NCBI GenBank assembly: GCA_964403525.1
Contig: CAYOGE010000003.1
Coordinates: forward strand, 1 to 64,000
Direction: 5' to 3'
DNA length: 64,000 nt
DNA from: JAJTGZ01 sp964403525
GTDB taxonomy: Bacteria; Planctomycetota; Phycisphaerae; Phycisphaerales; UBA1924
Positions 1 through 8,288 of the stretch are shown here, one piece after another (the first letter of the stretch is position 1; each line of letters starts with the position of its first letter). The notes below the pieces were generated by a model, which ran no database searches, was not told the DNA's origin, and saw only the letters and a program-made list of their open reading frames with translations. Made by a program: the position numbers and the translations under genes.

Positions 1-48
1 GATCGCGCAACCTGACACGCGCCGAACAAGCGATCCGTCAAACAGAAC

Positions 49-185
49 CTAGCAGGTTGTTGAAAAACTCGCCGAGAGCCCGGGAATCGACAGGTTCCAG
101 CCCTCCAACCCTCGATCCGTCGCGGAGAAGACCACTTGACCTGGCGAGTGCGGATGGGTCAAAGTGTTTTTCAACAACCTGCTAG
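49..185. mobile_element. MITE-like element with perfect terminal inverted repeats
   Basis: Positions 48-68 and 166-186 are perfect 21-bp inverted repeats. The repeat core reads CAGGTTGTTGAAAAAC inward from each side, and each end is bordered by CTAG (49-52 and 182-185). Because CTAG is itself a palindrome, the outermost matches are best read as a 4-bp target duplication, leaving an element of about 129 bp. No transposase is encoded inside, so it would have to be mobilised in trans. CTAG target duplications and ends of this kind are known for some IS4/IS5/IS1182-type elements, but the family cannot be fixed here. It lies 150 bp upstream of the carboxypeptidase start. Confidence 0.7.
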
Positions 186-336
186 GCCTGGGCGAAGGAC
201 GCGTGAGAATTGGGGTAATCTCGGACCACTCTCCAAAGGGCTACCAGCGTTGGATGAGCCGGATTTGAAGACTGATGCGGAAGCTTGCGCAATGATTGAA
301 GCGATGCTCTCCGCCCCGCCGAAATCATGCACCAGA

Positions 337-1887
337 ATGAACAGCCTTCCTTTCCTGAAGCGTGCGGTCGCCTGTGCTGGGTTTGCACTCTGCCTCAGCG
401 GCGACCTCCTGAGTCGTTCGGCGCTTGCGGACCCGCTGGAAGGCGCGGTGCGGGCGTCGCTGAACAGCGCTCGCCTTGAGAAGGCCCGCGTGGGAGTGGC
501 GATCGTGGATTGCGACTCGCGCGAGTCGTTGGCCTCGATCAACTCCAGCGAACTCTTCGCGCCGGCATCGAACCTGAAGCTGATCACGTCGGGCGTTGCG
601 CTGACGATCTTAAAGGACTTTGAGTTCAAGACGGGGTTCTCGGCGCCGGGCGACGGACGCCTGATCATCAAGGGCGCGGGCGATCCCGCTCTGTGCGACC
701 CGAAGCTGCTCGGCGATCAGGGGTGGTCCGTCGAGCGGTTCATCGCCAGAGTGGTTGACGCGGCCCGCGCCGCGAAGGTGAGCGGGATCAAAGAAGTGAT
801 CGTCGATGACCGGGTCTTTGAGCGCGACGCCGCTGGCATGCCGCCGGTACATCCGACGTGGCCCAAGGAGCAGCTGAACCAGTGGTACTGCGCCCCGGTG
901 AGCGGGCTGAACTTCTTTACAAACGTTCTGGAATTGAGGGCCAGCCGCGGCGAGCGCCTGGGCATGAAGCCGAACGTCACGACCGAGCCGGCTGCCCCAT
1001 GGCTTGTGAACCTGGACCTCTCCTCAACCCGGACGGTAAACGACGGGAGCAACTCTCTTTGGGCGCAGCAGGACCGCGGCGGCGGGGGCGGCGGGCTGTT
1101 CTCGTTCAAGGTGTTCGGCGACGTAAAGTCGCCGATCGCGGCTCCGGTGAACGTGACGGTCACCCAGCCGGGCGTCTTCTTCGCGAGCCTCCTGTTCCAC
1201 AGCCTGTGGGAAGCGGGTCTGACGACCGAGTGGCGGGCGAGCGCCGCACCACCGGTGCGGATCGCGGCCGAGGGTGAAGACCTTGTGGCGGCCGAGTCGG
1301 CGCCGTTTGCGGTGATCACGACACCGCTGGCGACGGTCTTGCAGCGCTGCAACGTTGACTCGCAGAACCTGTACGCAGAGTGCCTGCTCAAGCGGACCGC
1401 CTTTGAGGTGACGCAGCAACCGGGTTCATGGGCGACAGGGTCGCAGGTGGTGACGATGCGGTTGACGGAAAAGCTGGGGCAGGAAGCGCGTGGTGTGCGC
1501 ATCGTTGACGGGTCGGGCCTCAGCAAGGACAACCAGGTCTCACCGATGGTGATGGCCCGGTGGCTGACGAGCCTGCAGCAGGACAAGTCGATCGGTGCGG
1601 AGTTCCTCGCGAGCATGGCGCGGGCCGACGACAAGGATGCCCGGATAAGCAAGCGGTTCAACGACCGGCGGCTGGGGAGCACCGTGTACGCCAAGACGGG
1701 CTATATCAAGAACGTGCTTTGCCTGAGCGGTTACGTGGTGCGCGGCGAGCGAACGATCGCCTACAGCGTGCTGGTAAACGACATCGGCGGGACTCCGGGC
1801 CAGCGGGTAAAGGACTTCCAGGAAGACGTGGTTGTGACGATCGACCGGTGGCTCTCGCGCGAGCGAGGGGTGGCCGGGGGCAACTGA
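337..1887 (+). CDS. dacB: D-alanyl-D-alanine carboxypeptidase/endopeptidase, PBP4 (DacB) family
   Basis: Class C low-molecular-weight penicillin-binding protein that trims peptidoglycan stem peptides in the periplasm. The 516-aa product from ATG 337 begins with a signal peptide: a basic residue pair at LKR, a hydrophobic stretch and a cut after SALA. All three active-site motifs are present: SNLK at residues 78-81, SQN at 342-344 and KTG at 453-455. The wide spacing between the first two is typical of PBP4, which carries an inserted domain there. The frame is open back to position 136, but that extension runs through the MITE-like element and would bury the signal peptide, so ATG 337 is preferred; ATG 292 is a less likely alternative. 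A TAATCT at 216-221 is the nearest promoter-like hexamer. It is not in an operon with sdhC, which starts 95 bp downstream after a GC-rich gap. Confidence 0.9.
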   Translation: MNSLPFLKRAVACAGFALCLSGDLLSRSALADPLEGAVRASLNSARLEKARVGVAIVDCDSRESLASINSSELFAPASNLKLITSGVALTILKDFEFKTGFSAPGDGRLIIKGAGDPALCDPKLLGDQGWSVERFIARVVDAARAAKVSGIKEVIVDDRVFERDAAGMPPVHPTWPKEQLNQWYCAPVSGLNFFTNVLELRASRGERLGMKPNVTTEPAAPWLVNLDLSSTRTVNDGSNSLWAQQDRGGGGGGLFSFKVFGDVKSPIAAPVNVTVTQPGVFFASLLFHSLWEAGLTTEWRASAAPPVRIAAEGEDLVAAESAPFAVITTPLATVLQRCNVDSQNLYAECLLKRTAFEVTQQPGSWATGSQVVTMRLTEKLGQEARGVRIVDGSGLSKDNQVSPMVMARWLTSLQQDKSIGAEFLASMARADDKDARISKRFNDRRLGSTVYAKTGYIKNVLCLSGYVVRGERTIAYSVLVNDIGGTPGQRVKDFQEDVVVTIDRWLSRERGVAGGN

Positions 1888-1981
1888 GCGGCCGCAGCGG
1901 TGCGGCTCGCCACGGGCGGATCGGCTGGGTATCCTGCTTCTCGACACGCCCCGGGCCCGGCCCGGGTCCGGAGAAGCCTCG

Positions 1982-2842
1982 ATGAGCGAACCGGCGACGC
2001 AGCCTATTCCCCTACCGCAGATCCGAGCACTTGGTGAAACCTCACGCAAAGACGCCTGGTGGCTCCAGCCGGCGGCGACGTTTGCCGGGCTGTTCGCGTT
2101 CATCGTCTATTCGACGTGGGCGGCGTTTCAAGGGGCACACTACTGGGTGGACGCTGGCGGGGCTCACTACCTCTCGCCAATGTACTCGCCGGTGATCTTT
2201 GACGCGGTCAATCAGCACTCGGGGCACGCCTGGTTTGGGCAGCCCCCCGAGTGGCTCGTGAAGCTGTTCCCCGCCTTCATCGGGTTCTCGCCGGCGCTGC
2301 TGATCCTGTGGGCGCCCGGTGGCTTCAGGTTTACTTGCTACTACTACCGCGGCGCGTACTACAAGGCCTTCTGGGGCGACCCGCCTTCCTGCTCGGTGGG
2401 CGAGCCGGGCTTCCGGAAGGAGAAGTACCGCGGCGAGAACTCGTTCCCGCTCATCATTCAGAACATTCACCGGTACTTCCTCTACCTAGCGCTTGTGTTC
2501 ATCCTGCTCCTGGCCTATGACGCGGTGATCTCGTACACGTTTACGGGGGCCGACGGGCAGCGGCATTTCGGGGTGGGCGTTGGCTCGCTGGTGCTGACGA
2601 TCAATCCGATCCTGCTGGGGGGGTACACCTTCGGCTGTCACTCGCTGCGCCACTTGGTCGGTGGGAAGCACGACTGCGTGAGCACGTGCAGCTCGGCGCG
2701 CAAGAGCGCGTACGGCGGTGTGTCGTGCCTCAACCGCAAGCACATGCTGTTCGCCTGGATGAGCCTGTTCTGGGTTGGGTTCACCGACGTATACGTTCGG
2801 CTGGTATCGATGGGGGTGTGGACCGACTGGAGGATCATCTGA
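1982..2842 (+). CDS. sdhC: Succinate dehydrogenase membrane subunit, Sdh1/type F-like
   Basis: Membrane anchor of complex II, placed directly before the flavoprotein and iron-sulfur genes. The 286-aa chain has about five hydrophobic helices (around residues 30-50, 90-110, 160-185, 200-225 and 255-280). Single-chain anchors of this length resemble the actinobacterial Sdh1 subunit (Rv0249c type) rather than the short SdhC/SdhD pair or the B-type cytochrome b558. The middle and C-terminal parts are rich in Cys and His: FTCYYY, PPSCS, GCHSLRH, KHDC and VSTC. In the mycobacterial Sdh1 structure the membrane subunit holds a Rieske-type [2Fe-2S] cluster, so these residues are candidate ligands; that transfer is inference. 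The ATG has no clear Shine-Dalgarno site; a TATCCT lies at 1930-1935. The stop is separated from the sdhA start by one base. Confidence 0.85.
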   Translation: MSEPATQPIPLPQIRALGETSRKDAWWLQPAATFAGLFAFIVYSTWAAFQGAHYWVDAGGAHYLSPMYSPVIFDAVNQHSGHAWFGQPPEWLVKLFPAFIGFSPALLILWAPGGFRFTCYYYRGAYYKAFWGDPPSCSVGEPGFRKEKYRGENSFPLIIQNIHRYFLYLALVFILLLAYDAVISYTFTGADGQRHFGVGVGSLVLTINPILLGGYTFGCHSLRHLVGGKHDCVSTCSSARKSAYGGVSCLNRKHMLFAWMSLFWVGFTDVYVRLVSMGVWTDWRII

Positions 2843-2843
2843 C

Positions 2844-4664
2844 ATGGATCAGTTCACGACGCACGAGCACGATGTGCTGGTGATCGGTGCGGGAGGGGCT
2901 GGACTCCGGGCCGCGATCGAAGCTTCGTCACTTGGGTGCAAGACGGCGGTGGTCTGCAAGTCGTTGCTGGGCAAGGCGCACACGGTGATGGCCGAGGGGG
3001 GAATGGCCGCCGCGATGGCGAACGTGGACGACCGCGACAGTTGGAAGGTGCATTTCGCCGACACGATGCGCGGCGGGCAGTATCTGAACAACTTCCGGAT
3101 GGCCGAGCTTCACGCAAAGGAGGCGCCGGCGCGCGTGCGCGAGCTTGAGGCGTGGGGCGCGGTGTTCGACCGCACCAAGGACGGCAAGATCCTGCAGCGG
3201 AACTTCGGCGGGCACAGGTACCCGCGGCTTGCGCACGTGGGCGACCGGACGGGCCTGGAGATGATCCGCACGCTGCAGGACCACGGCGTGCACTCGGGCA
3301 TCGAAGTATTCATGGAGATGACGATCATCGACCTGCTCAAGGACGGTGACCGTGTAGTGGGTGCTGTCGGTTACGACCGTGAGCGGGGGCGCTTCCGCGT
3401 GTGGCACGCCAAGTCGGTGGTGCTGGCGACGGGCGGCATCGGGCGGGCGTTCAGCATTACGTCCAATTCGTGGGAGTACACCGGCGACGGGCAGGCGCTC
3501 GCCTACCGGGCCGGGGCGGACCTGCTGGACATGGAGTTTGTGCAGTTCCATCCCACGGGCATGGTGTGGCCGCCGAGTGTGCGCGGCATCCTCGTGACCG
3601 AGGGCGTGCGCGGCGAGGGCGGCGTGTTGCGGAACAAGGACGGCAAGCGGTTCATGTTCGACGACATCCCGGAGAACTACCGCAGCTCGACGGCGGACAA
3701 CGAGGAGGAGGGGTGGCGGTACGTGACTGGCGACAAGGCTGCGCGGAGGCCGCCGGAGTTGCTGACGCGCGACCATGTTGCGCGGTGCATCAACCGCGAG
3801 GTGAAGGCGGGGCGCGGCTCGCCGCACGGGGGCGTGTTCCTGGACATCGCGTGGGTGAAGGAGAAGGTGCCCAACGCGCCTGAGCACATCAAGAAGAAGC
3901 TGCCGAGCATGTACCACCAGTTCATGCAGCTGGCGGGCCTTGACATCACGACGACGCCCATGGAGGTCGGGCCGACGACGCACTACGCCATGGGAGGCGT
4001 GCGGGTTGACGGCGACACGCAGATGTCAAACGTGCCGGGCTTGTTCGCCGCCGGCGAGGTGGCGGCGGGGCTGCACGGCGCGAACCGGCTGGGCGGTAAC
4101 TCGCTCTCTGACCTGGTGGTCTTTGGCAAACGCGCGGGAGAGCACGCCGCCAGGTACGCCAAGGAACACGGTGCCGGTCGCGTCAACAGCGATCAGGTGA
4201 ACGGGGCGATCCGTGAGGCGCTTGCGCCGTTTGAGCGGGGCGTTTCGGGCGGGGGCGAGTCGCCCTACGCGGTGCAGCACGACCTGCAGCAGATGATGCA
4301 GGCCAACGTGGGCATCGTGCGTGTGGAATCGGAGATGCAGGCGGCGCTCTCGGAGATCAAGGCGCTGAGCAAACGTGCGGAGAAGGCCGCGGCCATCGGC
4401 AACCGAGAGTTCAACCCCGGCTGGCACGCGGCGATCGATCTGCGGAACCTGCTGACGGTTTCAGAGGCCGTGACGATCGCGGCGATCGAGCGGAAGGAGA
4501 GCCGCGGGGCGCAGTTCCGCGACGACTACCCGACCAAGAGTGAGGAGTGCTCGAAGTTCAACATCGTCCTCAGCCGCGCGCCGGACGGGTCGATGCGGAT
4601 GACCAGGCAACCCGTGCGCGAGCTGCCGGCGGAGCTCAAGCAGGTGATCGAAGAGAACAAGTAA
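2844..4664 (+). CDS. sdhA: Succinate dehydrogenase flavoprotein subunit
   Basis: Oxidises succinate to fumarate and passes electrons through covalently bound FAD to SdhB. From ATG 2844 it is 606 aa, normal for the family. The dinucleotide-binding GxGxxG is at residues 15-20. His46 in KAHTVMAEGG is the expected covalent flavin attachment site. Substrate-binding and active-site segments are visible as HYAMGGVRVD and GANRLGGNSL. The frame is open upstream to 2775 inside sdhC, but ATG 2844, one base after the sdhC stop, gives the correct N-terminus. Tight spacing implies one transcript with sdhC and sdhB. Confidence 0.96.
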   Translation: MDQFTTHEHDVLVIGAGGAGLRAAIEASSLGCKTAVVCKSLLGKAHTVMAEGGMAAAMANVDDRDSWKVHFADTMRGGQYLNNFRMAELHAKEAPARVRELEAWGAVFDRTKDGKILQRNFGGHRYPRLAHVGDRTGLEMIRTLQDHGVHSGIEVFMEMTIIDLLKDGDRVVGAVGYDRERGRFRVWHAKSVVLATGGIGRAFSITSNSWEYTGDGQALAYRAGADLLDMEFVQFHPTGMVWPPSVRGILVTEGVRGEGGVLRNKDGKRFMFDDIPENYRSSTADNEEEGWRYVTGDKAARRPPELLTRDHVARCINREVKAGRGSPHGGVFLDIAWVKEKVPNAPEHIKKKLPSMYHQFMQLAGLDITTTPMEVGPTTHYAMGGVRVDGDTQMSNVPGLFAAGEVAAGLHGANRLGGNSLSDLVVFGKRAGEHAARYAKEHGAGRVNSDQVNGAIREALAPFERGVSGGGESPYAVQHDLQQMMQANVGIVRVESEMQAALSEIKALSKRAEKAAAIGNREFNPGWHAAIDLRNLLTVSEAVTIAAIERKESRGAQFRDDYPTKSEECSKFNIVLSRAPDGSMRMTRQPVRELPAELKQVIEENK

Positions 4665-4700
4665 CGGCCGACCAGGTTCAACGCTACCACGGAAGACCTC

Positions 4701-5450
4701 ATGCCCCCTACCACCTTCAAGATTCGGCGCGGCGACGCGAACGGCTCGACCTTCAAGGAATACACCACCGACATCACCGAGGGGATGGTGGTGCTCGATG
4801 CGGTGCACCAGATCCAGGCCGAGAGCGCGCCGGACCTGGCGTGCCGGTGGAACTGCAAGGCCGGCAAGTGCGGCAGCTGCTCGGCGGAGATCAACGGCAA
4901 GCCGCGCCTGATGTGCATGACGCGGATGAACGAGCTGCCGCCGGGCGAGACGGTGACGATCGAGCCCATGCGGGCGTTCCCGCTGCTTCGCGACCTGGTG
5001 ACGGATGTTTCGTGGAACTTTGAGGTCAAGAAGAAGATCAAAACGTTCAAGCCCCGCAAGCCCGACAACGCCGACGGCACGTGGAGCATGCAGCAGGAGG
5101 ACGTCGACCGGGTGCAGGAGTTCCGCAAGTGCATCGAGTGCTTCCTGTGCCAGGACGTGTGCCACGTTCTCCGTGACCACCACAAGCACAACGAGTTCAT
5201 CGGGCCGCGGTTCCTGGTCTACACGGCAGCGCTCGAGATGCACCCCCTCGACACCGAGGACCGCCTGAAGGACCTCAAGGACAACCACGGCATCGGATAC
5301 TGCAACATCACCAAGTGCTGCACAAAGGTGTGCCCGGAGCACATCACGATCACCGACAACGCGATCATCCCGCTCAAGGAACGCGTCGTTGACGAGTTCT
5401 ACGACCCTCTGACGAAACTGTTCAGGATGTTCAAGCCGAAGAACGGCTGA
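4701..5450 (+). CDS. sdhB: Succinate dehydrogenase iron-sulfur subunit
   Basis: Electron-transfer subunit of complex II, 249 aa. The N-terminal half has plant-ferredoxin-type ligands for a [2Fe-2S] cluster (CRWNCKAGKCGSC and, further on, LMC). The C-terminal half carries CIECFLCQDVC and CCTKVCPEH for the [4Fe-4S] and [3Fe-4S] clusters. It is third in the sdhCAB order, 36 bp after sdhA, and runs convergently toward the UbiD gene, whose stop is only 7 bp away. No clear terminator hairpin lies in that gap. Confidence 0.95.
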   Translation: MPPTTFKIRRGDANGSTFKEYTTDITEGMVVLDAVHQIQAESAPDLACRWNCKAGKCGSCSAEINGKPRLMCMTRMNELPPGETVTIEPMRAFPLLRDLVTDVSWNFEVKKKIKTFKPRKPDNADGTWSMQQEDVDRVQEFRKCIECFLCQDVCHVLRDHHKHNEFIGPRFLVYTAALEMHPLDTEDRLKDLKDNHGIGYCNITKCCTKVCPEHITITDNAIIPLKERVVDEFYDPLTKLFRMFKPKNG

Positions 5451-5457
5451 GGCTGAA

Positions 5458-7569
5458 TCAGCGCGGCGTGCGGCCGTACTCGTCCCATCGAGCCTTCACG
5501 CTCGCGATTGTCCGCTCGTCCATCTGCACGATCGGCGGCCAGTCTCGAACGGGTTGCCCGTTGCGCTGATCGTCAGCAGTCTTCGGTGTCGCATCGAACG
5601 CGATGCGCCGCCCGCAGACGCTCAGGTGCGTGTCACGCTCGGGGGCGATGTTGGCGGCCCAGTGGAACATGGCGTCGTCGAAGTTTGAGGCGTCGGCCTC
5701 TGCCCCAGTGACGACGCACCAGCGTGGCAGTTGCTCGCCGTCGCTGAGCGTTCCCAGTGCCTTGATCACGCGGGCCCCGTCACCGGCGGCTTGCCTATCG
5801 ATGCGGACCATCAGCCACCAGCCGCCCAGATCGGCGGGGATGTGGGCGGCGAGCACGCCGGAGATGGTTCGTATTCGGGCCTCGGCGGCGCGGGCGGCTT
5901 CGCCGGTCACCGGTCCAATATCGCCCGTTGCGCAGCGCTGCGCGGGCTCCCCCTCAAGGGGCCGGTGTTGCTCAGCCGGGAACACCTTGCGCGTCGCGTC
6001 GAGGCCCATCTTGCCGCCCGCGCCCACAAACGGCGCGGCGTGGTCGAGGATGTCGAGCGGGCCGCGGACGTGCTCGATATCGCGCCCGGGGATGCAGTGC
6101 TCCCCCACTGCCCGCAGCACCGCGGCGGTGTCGTGCACGTTGACATCATCGTCAACGACGATGACGCACTTGGTCCAGGCCATCTGGCCGGCACCCCAGA
6201 CGCTGTGCATCATGCGGCGAGCCTGCAGCGGGTAGGCCTTCTTGATCTTGATCGCGGCGCAGTTGTGGAATGCGCCAAACTGAGGAAGGTCGTAGTCCTC
6301 AACGTCGTGCACGATTGTCTTCAGCAGAGGCAGGAAGAGCCGCTCGGTGGCCTTGCCGAGGTAGTAGTCCTCCTGCGGCGGCAGGCCGACGATGGTGGTC
6401 GGGTAGATCGCGTTGCGGCGGTGCGTGATCGCTGTAACTTCGATGATTGGGTAACGGTCGGGCATTGAGTAGAAGCCGGTGTGGTCGCCGAATGGACCTT
6501 CAAAGACCGCGCCCGGCCCGAGAGGGCCGTCTTCCGGCCTGCGCGGGTCCCAGCCGATCGAGCCGGCTTCGCTGGACACAAACCCCTCGATCACGATCTC
6601 GGCGTTTGCCGGAACCCACAGCGGCACAGTCTGGGCACGCACCATGGGGATCCCGCCCCGGTTAAGAAAGCCAGCCAGCAGGAGTTCGCTGATCCCCGGC
6701 GGAAGCGGCGCGGTGGCGGCGTAAGGGAGCACGCTCTCTCCGCCAAGCACGATAGCGACGGGCATCTTCTGGCCCCGGGCCTTCCAGCTCCGCCAGTGGC
6801 GGGCGCCGTCGTGGTGCATGTGCCAGTGCATCGCGGCGCGGTGCTTGCCGAGCAACTGCACGCGGTACATGCCGATGTTGTGGCTGGAGGGCTTGGAGGA
6901 GCCCGCATCGTCGGCGTGGATGGTGTGGATGCCGGCGAGGGTGATGTAGCGGCCGCGGAAACGGGTCTCCCAGTCTGGGCCCGTGCCGAGGCCGGGGATG
7001 CCACGGTTAACGTCGTTGGGGTAGCCGACGGCGGCGAGGTCGCCGTCGAGGGGCCAGCAGCGGAGGATCGGGAGCTTGGTTAGGTCGGCCGCTTCACCCG
7101 TGAGGACAACCTCTTGGCAAGGGCCGCGGCCGCTCTTTCGTTTGGGCGGGATGCGCAGGAGCGGGAGGAACTGCCTGGCCTTGGCGAGCAGGTCGCCCAG
7201 GCCGGAGGGGGGCTCGGGTTTGACGAGGCTGCCGATCTTTGCCCCCAATGCCTCGAAACCGCCGGGGGTGTGGCCGGCGTCGTGGCACCCGAGCGCCATC
7301 TCCATGCGCCGGTAGGAGCCGAGCGCGTTGATCAGCACGGGAAACGAAGAGCCCTCAACGTTTTCAAAGAGAAGGCTGTGCCCTCCGCGACGGTGGAACC
7401 GTGGGTCGGTTCCTTGAGCGGCGGCGCTCGATGGGCCGGGCGCGGGGGACTTGCTCTCCAGATCGGCGATCGCTGCGATTTCCAGGACCGGGGAGACGCG
7501 GGCGCTGATCCGGCGCAGCTCGCCCACCGCTTCAAGTGCCGCCACGAACTCTCCGAGTGATCGGTACAT
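5458..7569 (-). CDS. UbiD family decarboxylase
   Basis: Member of the prenylated-FMN-dependent UbiD decarboxylase family, which acts on aromatic or unsaturated carboxylic acids, in many bacteria in quinone biosynthesis. Conserved stretches include GMYRVQ, HWHMHHDG, GFLNRGGIP, EGPFGDHTGFYS and the C-terminal GGKMGLDATRK. At 703 aa it is longer than the roughly 500-aa E. coli UbiD but within the range of the long branch seen in planctomycetes and archaea. The start is ATG 7569 (MYRSLGEFV), which matches the family N-terminus; the frame stays open upstream to 8322, but that part overlaps a divergent methyltransferase. A TACGCT hexamer lies 7 nt before the ATG, so the mRNA may be leaderless. No UbiX partner is in the window; substrate unknown. 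Confidence 0.9.
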   Translation of the reverse strand: MYRSLGEFVAALEAVGELRRISARVSPVLEIAAIADLESKSPAPGPSSAAAQGTDPRFHRRGGHSLLFENVEGSSFPVLINALGSYRRMEMALGCHDAGHTPGGFEALGAKIGSLVKPEPPSGLGDLLAKARQFLPLLRIPPKRKSGRGPCQEVVLTGEAADLTKLPILRCWPLDGDLAAVGYPNDVNRGIPGLGTGPDWETRFRGRYITLAGIHTIHADDAGSSKPSSHNIGMYRVQLLGKHRAAMHWHMHHDGARHWRSWKARGQKMPVAIVLGGESVLPYAATAPLPPGISELLLAGFLNRGGIPMVRAQTVPLWVPANAEIVIEGFVSSEAGSIGWDPRRPEDGPLGPGAVFEGPFGDHTGFYSMPDRYPIIEVTAITHRRNAIYPTTIVGLPPQEDYYLGKATERLFLPLLKTIVHDVEDYDLPQFGAFHNCAAIKIKKAYPLQARRMMHSVWGAGQMAWTKCVIVVDDDVNVHDTAAVLRAVGEHCIPGRDIEHVRGPLDILDHAAPFVGAGGKMGLDATRKVFPAEQHRPLEGEPAQRCATGDIGPVTGEAARAAEARIRTISGVLAAHIPADLGGWWLMVRIDRQAAGDGARVIKALGTLSDGEQLPRWCVVTGAEADASNFDDAMFHWAANIAPERDTHLSVCGRRIAFDATPKTADDQRNGQPVRDWPPIVQMDERTIASVKARWDEYGRTPR

Positions 7570-7576
7570 TGGCCAG

Positions 7577-7582
7577 AGCGTA
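7577..7582 (-). promoter_or_regulatory. Candidate -10 hexamer of the ubiD-like gene
   Basis: TACGCT on the minus strand ends 7 nt before ATG 7569 and no Shine-Dalgarno sequence intervenes, which would give a leaderless transcript. Confidence 0.5.
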
Positions 7583-7590
7583 AGGGGCGA

Positions 7591-7596
7591 TACAGT
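7591..7596 (+). promoter_or_regulatory. Candidate -10 hexamer of the methyltransferase gene
   Basis: TACAGT ends 6 nt before ATG 7603. It sits 8 bp from the oppositely oriented TACGCT of the ubiD-like gene, so the two promoters are back to back. The GGGGAG between hexamer and ATG is too close to the ATG to be a good ribosome site. Confidence 0.45.
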
Positions 7597-7602
7597 GGGG
7601 AG

Positions 7603-8283
7603 ATGGGGACCCCCGGCGAGAAGCCTCGGAGCACGTTGACGGCCGACTACCAGCGTGACTGGCCGGGGTACTTTGACGCGGTAGATGGCAAGCCGCCGCG
7701 GGACACGCTCCTGCGAGCGCTGGACGCTTTCGAGCGGGATGGGCAGTCCGCGGGAAGGCGGCCCCTGCTGGCGGTTGATATTGCCTGCGGACAAGGGCGA
7801 GACACGTTGGAAATGCTCCGGCGCACCTCGCCGCGGTGGCGGGTGATCGCGGTCGACTATCACACCGAAGCGACGCGGCGCACCCTGGCGGCGATCGCCC
7901 TCGAAGACATGGAGCGGGTGCTGGTGTGCCAGCTGCGGATGGAGGAGATCGCCTCGCGCGGGGCCACAGCGATCCCGGCACAGGTAGAGCTGATTAACGC
8001 CAGCTTTGCCCTCCCTTTCTGCGAGCCGGAGGCGTTTGCGGCCCTCTGGGGGTTCATCGTCGGTCGGCTCCGCCGCGGCGGACGCTTCAGCGGGCAGTTC
8101 TTCGGTGAGCGAGACGAATGGAGCAGCGTTCGTCCGGGGAGCCACCACACCAGGTCTCAGGTAGAAGCGTTGCTGCAACCATTTGCGGTCGAGCACATGG
8201 AAGAGGTGGAAAAGGAGGGGGATGATGCCATGGGTGGGGTGAAACGCCACCATGTTTTTCACGTTGTGGCCCGTAGACTGTGA
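7603..8283 (+). CDS. Class I SAM-dependent methyltransferase
   Basis: Predicted small-molecule methyltransferase of 226 aa. The SAM-binding glycine-rich motif is LAVDIACGQGRDTLEML (about residues 57-73), followed by VIAVDYHTEA with the acidic residue expected to hold the ribose. The later NASFALPFCE segment matches motif IV-V spacing. The layout resembles TehB/UbiE-like enzymes, but the substrate cannot be told from sequence. It is divergent from the UbiD-like gene, sharing a 33-bp intergenic region with back-to-back promoters. The stop lies 6 bp before the ABC transporter ATG. Confidence 0.8.
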   Translation: MGTPGEKPRSTLTADYQRDWPGYFDAVDGKPPRDTLLRALDAFERDGQSAGRRPLLAVDIACGQGRDTLEMLRRTSPRWRVIAVDYHTEATRRTLAAIALEDMERVLVCQLRMEEIASRGATAIPAQVELINASFALPFCEPEAFAALWGFIVGRLRRGGRFSGQFFGERDEWSSVRPGSHHTRSQVEALLQPFAVEHMEEVEKEGDDAMGGVKRHHVFHVVARRL

Positions 8284-8288
8284 CCCGC

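Noticed and set aside
136..336. N-terminal 67-residue extension of the PBP4 gene
   Set aside because: It is encoded over the MITE-like inverted repeat and would place the signal peptide internally.
2928..3983. Long minus-strand ORF within sdhA, and other long antisense ORFs such as 717-1694, 16344-17546 and 44149-45588
   Set aside because: They mirror strong GC-rich codon bias of confidently identified genes on the other strand and show no family features.
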